This document shows, piece by piece, positions 58,029 to 64,000 of a stretch of 64,000 nt of DNA; within the stretch, counting starts at the first letter, position 1, and every line of letters begins with the position of its first letter. The stretch is from an uncultured beta proteobacterium (lineage in GTDB: Bacteria > Pseudomonadota > Gammaproteobacteria > Burkholderiales > Burkholderiaceae_C). The translations under genes were made by a program, and so were the position numbers. A model generated the notes under the pieces. That model saw nothing but the letters and a program-made list of their open reading frames with translations, did no database searches and had not been told where the DNA came from. The stretch is from assembly GCA_903886275.1 (NCBI GenBank), contig CAISLN010000019.1, forward strand, positions 62,001 through 126,000, read 5' to 3'.

Positions 58029-59288
58029 GTGAAACAAATACCCTATGAACTGCTGGTGGGCTGGCGCTACACCCGCGCCGGACGCGCGACCCGGCGCAAT
58101 GGCTTTATCTCTTTTATCTCTGGCGTCTCCATGCTGGGCATTGCCCTGGGCGTGGCCGCGCTGATCATCGTGCTCAGCGTGATGAACGGCTTTCAAAAAG
58201 AGGTGCGCGACCGCATGCTCAGCGTGGTCTCGCACATCGAGGTCTTTGCCCCGGGCGGCGCGGCCCTGGCGGACCTGGCCACCACGCTGCAAGAGGTGAA
58301 GGCCAATCCGAATGTCACAGGGGCGGCCCCCTTTATTGCCGCACAGGCCCTGCTGGCGCGTGGCGAGGACATGAAGGGCGTGATGGTGCGCGGCATAGAC
58401 CCGGCGTTAGAGCATGAGGTGACCGACCTGGCCGCCGGTCCGCAGGCCGCTGTGCTGAGCCGGCTCAAGGCCGGCGAATTTGGCGTGGTGCTGGGGGCCG
58501 AGTTGGCGCGGTCCTTGGGCGTGCAGGCCGGTGACCGGGTGACGCTGGTGGCGCCTAGCGGCGAGGTGACACCGGCCGGTGTGGTGCCGCGCCTCAAACA
58601 AATGACGGTGACCGGCACCTTTGACTCCGGCCATTTTGAATACGACTCGGCGCTGGTGATGATGCATTGGCAGGACGCGGCGCGCATCTTTCGCCTAGAG
58701 GGCCCGACCGGTGTGCGCCTGAAGCTGCGCGACCTGCATGAGGCCCGCAGCGTGGCCGTGCAGCTCAGCCGCAGCCTGAGTGGCGGCCTGTATATCCGCG
58801 ACTGGACCCAGCAAAACCGCAGCTGGTTTGCCGCCGTGCAGGTGGAAAAACGCATGATGTTCATCATCCTGACCTTGATCGTTGCGGTGGCGGCCTTTAA
58901 CCTGGTCAGCACCCTGGTGATGACGGTGACCGACAAGCGCGCCGACATCGCTATTCTGAGGACGCTAGGCGCGAGCCCGGCCAGCATCATGGGCATCTTC
59001 GTGGTGCAGGGCGCCATGGTCGGCGTCATCGGCACCTTGGCCGGGCTGCTGCTCGGTCTGGCGATTGCCTTCAATATCGATGTCATCGTGCCGGCCCTCG
59101 AACACCTGTTGGGCGCCACCTTCTTGCCGCAAGACATCTACCTCATCAGCCGCATGCCGAGTGACCCGCAAATGAACGACATCCTGCCCATAGGCATCAT
59201 CGCCCTGGTGCTGGCCTTTGTGGCCACGCTGTATCCGAGCTGGCGCGCCAGCCGCATCAACCCGGCGGAGGCGCTGCGTTATGAGTGA
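58029..59288 (+). CDS. Lipoprotein-releasing ABC transporter permease LolC/LolE
   Basis: A 419-residue inner-membrane permease that extracts mature lipoproteins for the LolA pathway. It has one N-terminal helix ([20 protein letters not shown]), a large periplasmic domain, and three C-terminal helices with [20 protein letters not shown] and the ending [13 protein letters not shown], typical of LolC/E. Only one such gene is next to lolD, so LolC versus LolE (or a LolF hybrid) cannot be decided. GTG 58029 is the start. It overlaps lolD by 8 bp. Confidence 0.93.
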   Translation: MKQIPYELLVGWRYTRAGRATRRNGFISFISGVSMLGIALGVAALIIVLSVMNGFQKEVRDRMLSVVSHIEVFAPGGAALADLATTLQEVKANPNVTGAAPFIAAQALLARGEDMKGVMVRGIDPALEHEVTDLAAGPQAAVLSRLKAGEFGVVLGAELARSLGVQAGDRVTLVAPSGEVTPAGVVPRLKQMTVTGTFDSGHFEYDSALVMMHWQDAARIFRLEGPTGVRLKLRDLHEARSVAVQLSRSLSGGLYIRDWTQQNRSWFAAVQVEKRMMFIILTLIVAVAAFNLVSTLVMTVTDKRADIAILRTLGASPASIMGIFVVQGAMVGVIGTLAGLLLGLAIAFNIDVIVPALEHLLGATFLPQDIYLISRMPSDPQMNDILPIGIIALVLAFVATLYPSWRASRINPAEALRYE

Positions 59289-59964
59289 TCAAATCCTGAA
59301 TTGCACCGGCCTGACCAAGCGCTTTCACGAAGGGCTGCTCGATGTCACCGTGCTCCAGGGCGTGGAGCTGAGCGTGCAAAAGGGCGAGACGCTGGCCATC
59401 GTGGGCGCCTCGGGTTCGGGCAAGAGCACGCTGCTGCATTTGCTCGGCGGGCTCGATGCACCGAGCAGCGGCAGCGTCACGCTGTGCGGCCAATCCATGG
59501 CCCGTTTGAATGCGGCCGAGCAGGGGCGCTTGCGCAACCGCCACCTGGGCTTTGTCTACCAGTTCCACCATTTGCTGCCCGAGTTCAGTGCCCTGGACAA
59601 CGTGGCCATGCCGCTGACGATTCGCCGCCTGCCGCGTGCGGATGCCGTGCAGGCCGCTGCCGACATGCTGGCCAAGGTGGGTTTGAAGGACCGCATGTTG
59701 CACCGTCCTGCAGAGCTGTCTGGCGGTGAGCGCCAGCGCGTGGCGATTGCCCGCGCCCTGGTGACAAGGCCCGACTGTGTGCTGGCCGACGAGCCCACCG
59801 GCAACCTGGACCGCAGCACCGCCGACGGTGTGTTTGCCCTGATGCTGGAGCTGTCACAGGCCCATGGCACGGCCTTTGTGCTCGTCACGCACGACGCCAC
59901 CCTGGCTTCGCGTTGCAGTCGCCAACTGTCTTTGGTGCAGGGCCGCTTGCAGCCCGTGGTCTGA
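59281..59964 (+). CDS. lolD: Lipoprotein-releasing ABC transporter ATP-binding protein LolD
   Basis: The 227-residue ATPase drives lipoprotein extraction by its LolC/E partner. Walker [11 protein letters not shown]-loop [20 protein letters not shown] (a LolD hallmark), signature [15 protein letters not shown], Walker [13 protein letters not shown] and H-loop [10 protein letters not shown] are intact. Start ATG 59281 ([10 protein letters not shown]) overlaps the permease stop by 8 bp, so translation is coupled. Confidence 0.96.
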   Translation: MSDQILNCTGLTKRFHEGLLDVTVLQGVELSVQKGETLAIVGASGSGKSTLLHLLGGLDAPSSGSVTLCGQSMARLNAAEQGRLRNRHLGFVYQFHHLLPEFSALDNVAMPLTIRRLPRADAVQAAADMLAKVGLKDRMLHRPAELSGGERQRVAIARALVTRPDCVLADEPTGNLDRSTADGVFALMLELSQAHGTAFVLVTHDATLASRCSRQLSLVQGRLQPVV

Positions 59965-59974
59965 GCGACCGTCC

Positions 59975-60820
59975 ATGCAGTGGATCGACAGCCATTGCCA
60001 TTTGGATGCCTTTATCGCCAGCGGCGACGCAGTGCAAGTGCGCGCCACTGCCCGCCAAATGGGTGTGGCCCACTGCGTGATTCCCTCGGTGCAGGTGGCG
60101 CAGTTTGATGCGGTGCGCCTGCTCGCGCAGCAAACCGGCGACAGCTACTGCTTAGGTATCCACCCGCTCTATGTGCCACAGGCCACAGAGGCCGATCTGC
60201 TCACCCTGGCGCAGCAACTGGAGCGCCACCGCGCTGACCCGCGCCTGGTCGCCGTGGGCGAGATGGGTCTGGATTTTTTTGTGCCCGCGCTCTGCACCCC
60301 TGCCATGCGCGACAAGCAGGAGCATTTCTACCAGGCCCAACTTGGACTGGCACGCCAGCACGAACTGCCCGTGGTGCTGCATGTGCGTCGCTCGGCGGAC
60401 CGGCTGCTGAAGTTCCTGCGCGAACGCGGTGGCGACAGGCCCTGGCGCGGCATTGCCCACGCCTTTAACGGCAGCGCGGTACAGGCGCAGGCCTTCATCG
60501 CTCTGGGCTTCAAGCTCGGTTTTGGCGGTGCCTTCACTTATGAGCGCGCGCTGCAACTGCGCCGCCTGGCCAGCACCTTGGCGCTCGAAGCCCTGGTGCT
60601 GGAGACCGATGCGCCCGACATGCCCCCGCATTGGCTCTACACCACGGCAGCGCAGCGTGCATCCGGCCTGGCACAGGCGCGCAACAGCCCGGCCGAGCTG
60701 CCGCGCATTGCGGCCGAGCTGGCGCAGTTGCGCGGTGTTTCCCTGGCCGAGTTGGCTGCTGCCACTTGGGCCAATACCTGTGCCGCTCTGCCCGGACTTG
60801 CGCGTCTGCAACCGGCCTGA
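59975..60820 (+). CDS. TatD-family metal-dependent deoxyribonuclease
   Basis: A 281-residue amidohydrolase-fold enzyme. Metal-binding motifs: DSHCHLD, LGIHPLYV, GEMGLDFF, VLHVRRS, AHAFNGS and LETDAPDM, all in the expected order for TatD proteins, which act as 3'-5' exonucleases or DNases on damaged DNA. It lies 10 bp after lolD on the same strand, and may belong to the same transcript. Whether it is TatD, YcfH or YjjV cannot be said. Confidence 0.92.
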   Translation: MQWIDSHCHLDAFIASGDAVQVRATARQMGVAHCVIPSVQVAQFDAVRLLAQQTGDSYCLGIHPLYVPQATEADLLTLAQQLERHRADPRLVAVGEMGLDFFVPALCTPAMRDKQEHFYQAQLGLARQHELPVVLHVRRSADRLLKFLRERGGDRPWRGIAHAFNGSAVQAQAFIALGFKLGFGGAFTYERALQLRRLASTLALEALVLETDAPDMPPHWLYTTAAQRASGLAQARNSPAELPRIAAELAQLRGVSLAELAAATWANTCAALPGLARLQPA

Positions 60821-60893
60821 CGCTGGTTTGCCGCGCCCCTGTGGCAGGGCTAAGATGGCCCTTCCACTATCCAAAGGCCAACGGAAGTTTCCT

Positions 60894-62108
60894 ATGACAA
60901 AAGCCATCACCAAGAAACTGGCAAGCCCCACTTCAAAGCCCAGCCCCTCCCTAAAGCCCAGTCCAAGCCCAAAGTCCAAGCCCACTCCAAAATCGAAGTC
61001 GGCGCAAACCGAGGTGCGTGCTGCAGCACGCGGCGACCGGGCGCCTTCCACTGCCAAACGCGCGCTGGAAAAATTTACCGCCGAGGGTGCCACCAAGGCC
61101 GCCCAAAGCCACGCGGTGCAGGCCGCAATGCAGCTGGTGCATCCGGTGGATGGCGCGGGCACGCTGCAGCAGCGCTCCCAGGCCCTGCGCGCCCTGATTG
61201 AAGGCGCGGCGCCCGATGACCGGCGCGTCTTGCGCGCAGCCCTGCTGGAACGTGAAATAGCGGCGCCGCCAGAAAAAGAAAATCCCGATGAGATGCTGGC
61301 CGCCGACTGGCGCGAGGGCGGCTACCCCTACAAGAACCTGCTTCGCCGCAGTGTTTATGAGAAAGAAAAATTCCGCCTGCAGTGCGAGCTGCTCAAGCTG
61401 CAAGCCTGGGTCAAGGAAACGGGGCAGCGGGTGGTGATTTTGTTTGAAGGGCGCGACGCGGCCGGCAAGGGCGGTGCCATCAAGCGCTTTATGGAGCATC
61501 TGAATCCGCGCGGTGCCCGCGTGGTGGCGCTGGAGAAACCCTCAGAGACCGAGCAGGGCCAGTGGTACTTTCAGCGCTATGTGCAGCACCTGCCCACGCG
61601 CGGTGAGATCGTGATGTTTGACCGCAGTTGGTACAACCGCGCCGGCGTGGAGCGGGTGATGGGCTTTTGCAGCGAGCCCGAATACGCCGAGTTCATGAAG
61701 CAGTCGCCCGACTTCGAGCGCCACCTGGTGCGCAGCGGCGTCTATGTCATCAAGTTCTGGTTCAGCGTCAGTCGCAAGGAGCAGCGTCGGCGCTTCAAGG
61801 AGCGCGAGGGCCACCCGCTCAAGCAGTGGAAGCTCAGCCCGATCGACCTCGCGTCGCTGGACAAGTGGGAGGATTACACCCGCGCCAAGGAGGCCATGTT
61901 TTTTGAGACCGACACGGCCGATGCGCCCTGGACCGTGATCAAGAGCGACTGCAAGAAGCGCGCGCGCCTCAACGCCCTGCGCTATGTGCTGCACAAGATG
62001 CCCTACAACAAGAAGGACCTGGGACAGATCGGCAAGCTCGACCCCCTGATCGTGGGCCGCGCCCATGTGGTGTACGAGCGCGGCGAGAAGACCGGAGCGC
62101 TCTTGTAA
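60894..62108 (+). CDS. ppk2: Polyphosphate kinase 2 (PPK2 family) with long basic N-terminal tail
   Basis: A 404-residue enzyme transferring phosphate between polyphosphate and nucleotides. The kinase core has Walker A FEGRDAAGKGGAIKRFMEHL, then GEIVMFDRSWYNRAGVERVM (Walker B and lid arginine), ending with VLHKMPYNKKDLGQIGKLDP, typical of class I PPK2. The first ~45 residues are a low-complexity K/P/S tail (SPTSKPSPSLKPSPSPKSK), absent from most PPK2 proteins, which may bind polyphosphate or DNA. Start ATG 60894 (MTKAITKK). Confidence 0.93.
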   Translation: MTKAITKKLASPTSKPSPSLKPSPSPKSKPTPKSKSAQTEVRAAARGDRAPSTAKRALEKFTAEGATKAAQSHAVQAAMQLVHPVDGAGTLQQRSQALRALIEGAAPDDRRVLRAALLEREIAAPPEKENPDEMLAADWREGGYPYKNLLRRSVYEKEKFRLQCELLKLQAWVKETGQRVVILFEGRDAAGKGGAIKRFMEHLNPRGARVVALEKPSETEQGQWYFQRYVQHLPTRGEIVMFDRSWYNRAGVERVMGFCSEPEYAEFMKQSPDFERHLVRSGVYVIKFWFSVSRKEQRRRFKEREGHPLKQWKLSPIDLASLDKWEDYTRAKEAMFFETDTADAPWTVIKSDCKKRARLNALRYVLHKMPYNKKDLGQIGKLDPLIVGRAHVVYERGEKTGALL

Positions 62109-62257
62109 ACGTGGCCCCCACGGTCGCCCGCTTCGCGTGGCTTCCTGCCCCCCGAGGGGGCGCGTTCCGCCTAGGGGCGGCCCGGCGGCGGAACATGGCA
62201 CCACGCCTTTATGCAAGCCACTTGCCCTTGCACCTTGCCATGCTGTTATAAATCCCC

Positions 62258-63019
62258 ATGGCAATAAACGACGCAATCAATCTCCCCGAAGTGAATTTCT
62301 CCGAAGAAGGCCCGGTGCGCCATCTGCACCTGGGCAGTGAATGGATACAGGGCTCCATGCTGCTGGACGCACCCTTGGTGCTGGTACACGAGTACATACA
62401 GCGCATGATGGCGCCGTTGTTATTCATGGACCCGGCGAGCATGGACCAGCGCCAGGCCGTGCAACTGGGCCTGGGTGCGGCGTCGCTGACCAAGTTCTGC
62501 CACAAGGTCTTGCGCATGAAAAACACCACGGCCATCGAGCTCAACCCCCAGGTGCTGCACGCCTGCAAGGGCTGGTTTGCACTGCCCACCGACAACCCGC
62601 GCATGCAGGTGGTGCTGGCCGATGCGGCGCAAGAAATCAAGCAGCAGCGCTGGCTGGGCGCGGTAGACATCCTGCATGTGGACCTGTATGACGAGGAGGC
62701 CGCAGCCCCGGTGCTCGACAGCGCGGACTTTTACACCGACTGCCGCAACACCTTGACCGAGGAAGGCTGCATGACGGTCAACCTGTTTGGGCGCTCCAGC
62801 AGCTTTCAAAACAGCGTGGACCAGATTGCCGTGGCCTTTGGCATGGACGCCATCTGGGCCTTCAAGTCCACCCGCGAAGGCAACACGGTGGTGATGGCGC
62901 AGCGCACCCGCAGCCGGCCCAGCCGCAGCCTGCTGATGGAGCGCGCCGAAATCATTGGCCGGGACTGGGGCCTGCCCGCCGACAAATGGGTGCGCGGCTT
63001 CAAACCAGTCAGGCCATGA
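62258..63019 (+). CDS. Spermidine synthase-like protein
   Basis: A 253-residue SAM-dependent aminopropyl- or methyltransferase-like protein: QLGLGAASLTKFCHKVLRMK for the nucleotide-binding loop, TAIELNPQVLHACKGWFALP with the acidic ligand for decarboxylated SAM, and VDILHVDLYDEEAAAPVLDS. The canonical gatekeeper residues of SpeE are only partly present, so true spermidine synthase activity is uncertain. It overlaps the following ATPase gene (ATGA). Confidence 0.82.
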   Translation: MAINDAINLPEVNFSEEGPVRHLHLGSEWIQGSMLLDAPLVLVHEYIQRMMAPLLFMDPASMDQRQAVQLGLGAASLTKFCHKVLRMKNTTAIELNPQVLHACKGWFALPTDNPRMQVVLADAAQEIKQQRWLGAVDILHVDLYDEEAAAPVLDSADFYTDCRNTLTEEGCMTVNLFGRSSSFQNSVDQIAVAFGMDAIWAFKSTREGNTVVMAQRTRSRPSRSLLMERAEIIGRDWGLPADKWVRGFKPVRP

Positions 63020-64000
63020 CGCCCCACGCCGGCCTCGCCGCAAGCCCTGTCGCAAGCCACAACGGTCCGCTGGACTGGCGGCGCTTGGTGCAGTGGTTGC
63101 AGCAGGACGGCGTGATTTCAGACGAGGAGGCCAACCGCACGGTGGCGCGCTGCTCCATGGCCGAAAGCGTGCAGCACCCCATGGTGCGCCTGGCCAGCGT
63201 GAGCATGCGCCGCGCTTCCGACCAGAAGGCGCTGGACATCGAGCTGCTGACCCAGTGGCTGGCCAAGCGCAGCGGTATGGACTATTTGCGCATAGACCCC
63301 TTGAAGGTGGATGTAGGCCGCATTGCCGACGCCATGGGCGCCGCCTATGCCGAGCGCCACAAAATTTTGCCGGTCACGGTGCTGCCATCTGAGATGACCG
63401 TGGCCACCTCCCAGCCCTTTGTCACCGATTGGGTGTCGGAGGTGGAGCGCCAGTCGCGCCGCACGGTGCGCCGGGTGCTGGCCAGCCCGCAGGAGATCCA
63501 GCGTTTTACCGCTGAGTTTTATGCGTTGGCCAAGTCGGTGCGCGCGGCCGCCAAGTCCGGCTCCAACAGCGGCGCCAGCTTCGAGCAACTGGTGGAGCTG
63601 GGGCGCAGCAACAAGCAGCTCGACGCCAACGACCAGGGCGTGGTGCAGGTGGTGGACTGGCTTTGGCAATATGCCTTTGACCAGCGCGCCAGCGATATCC
63701 ATCTGGAGCCAAGGCGCGAGCAGGGCGTGATCCGCTTTCGCATCGACGGCGTGCTGCACCCGGTCTACCAAATGCCCATGGGGGTGCTCAACGCCATGTG
63801 TGCGCGCATCAAGCTCCTGGGCCGCATGGATGTGATCGAGCGCCGCCGTCCCCAAGACGGGCGCATCAAGACGCGCAACCCGCGCGGCGACGAAATCGAG
63901 ATGCGCATCTCCACCCTGCCCACGGCCTTTGGCGAAAAAATGGTGATGCGCATCTTCGATCCAGACAACGCGGTGAAAGATCTGGACGCGCTGGGCTTCT
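63016..64000 (+). CDS. GspE/PulE-family secretion or pilus ATPase (3' end outside window)
   Basis: The first 328 residues of a GspE/PilB-type ATPase are visible. The N-terminal domain has LDWRRLVQWLQQDGVISDEE and a GSPII_E_N-like region (LLTQWLAKRSGMDYLRIDPL). The ATPase N-domain follows (QVVDWLWQYAFDQRASDIHL, VIRFRIDGVLH, RRRPQDGRIKTRN, EMRISTLPTAFGEKMVMRIF). Walker A and B lie past the window edge. It could drive type II secretion or a type IV pilus; no other gsp or pil gene is in view. Its ATG overlaps the stop of the spermidine-synthase-like gene. Confidence 0.93.
   Translation, partial: MTPHAGLAASPVASHNGPLDWRRLVQWLQQDGVISDEEANRTVARCSMAESVQHPMVRLASVSMRRASDQKALDIELLTQWLAKRSGMDYLRIDPLKVDVGRIADAMGAAYAERHKILPVTVLPSEMTVATSQPFVTDWVSEVERQSRRTVRRVLASPQEIQRFTAEFYALAKSVRAAAKSGSNSGASFEQLVELGRSNKQLDANDQGVVQVVDWLWQYAFDQRASDIHLEPRREQGVIRFRIDGVLHPVYQMPMGVLNAMCARIKLLGRMDVIERRRPQDGRIKTRNPRGDEIEMRISTLPTAFGEKMVMRIFDPDNAVKDLDALGF

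Noticed and set aside
62109..62257. G+C-rich inverted repeats after ppk2 as a terminator or REP element
   Set aside because: CCCCC/GGGGG pairing is short, lacks a T-run and is common in this base composition.

Overview
The window is a G+C-rich, gene-dense chromosomal segment of a betaproteobacterium, most likely Burkholderiales/Comamonadaceae (Rhodoferax or Polaromonas-like). This is inferred from family content: two DUF1631 proteins, an aapJQMP amino-acid importer, Edd/Eda with a HexR-like operator, a recJ plus phosphoglycerate-mutase-like pair, and lolC/E-lolD. No database was consulted. No rRNA, tRNA or CRISPR array was found.

Layout. 1-4.9 kb: tetR-MFP-RND efflux operon, minus strand, RND gene cut by the window edge. 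5.0-7.1 kb: a LysR regulator divergent from a small luciferase-like-domain gene and msrA. 7.1-10.4 kb: a Zn/Mn ABC importer operon, starting with an overlapping 55-aa membrane ORF, divergent from a Fur-family regulator across a 76-bp operator-rich gap. 10.4-11.0 kb: pdxH. 11.05-16.1 kb: an accessory island between two ~230-bp direct repeats, the second covering the promoter and 5' end of the hybrid kinase. It holds decayed second copies of tetR and msrA, an ABC ATPase remnant and an AT-rich gene for a 787-aa exported repeat protein. 16.0-22.0 kb: a 1124-aa hybrid histidine kinase, then edd-eda. 22.0-32.9 kb: DMT transporter, gloA, a small cupin-like gene, rhlE, and ettA between two DUF1631 genes, then a flavin reductase. 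33.0-33.4 kb: a large non-coding inverted-repeat element. 33.4-37.6 kb: aapJQMP with an attenuator hairpin after aapJ. 37.9-48.4 kb: a cyclic-nucleotide-binding/FliG-C fusion, YitT and hemerythrin genes, a 2OG dioxygenase, a thiolase, a decayed HigBA-type toxin-antitoxin, an SDR, a U32 peptidase (TrhP/YegQ-like), a coiled-coil zinc-ribbon membrane protein, GNAT enzymes and an intact TacAT-type pair. 48.4-51.1 kb: recJ and its partner. 50.9-57.9 kb: a minus-strand defence operon reading hsdR, hsdM, DUF1016 nuclease, hsdS, AAA ATPase, truncated companion; hsdR and hsdM are broken. 58.0-64.0 kb: lolC/E, lolD, tatD, ppk2, a spermidine-synthase-like gene and the start of a GspE/PulE-type ATPase.

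The window is mostly housekeeping and transport, broken by two eroding accessory zones (11-16 kb and 51-58 kb) and smaller toxin-antitoxin scars. The most unusual items are the cNMP-binding/FliG-C fusion, the direct-repeat-bounded island, the AAA ATPase with its cut companion, the small ORF heading the metal operon, and the long inverted-repeat element.
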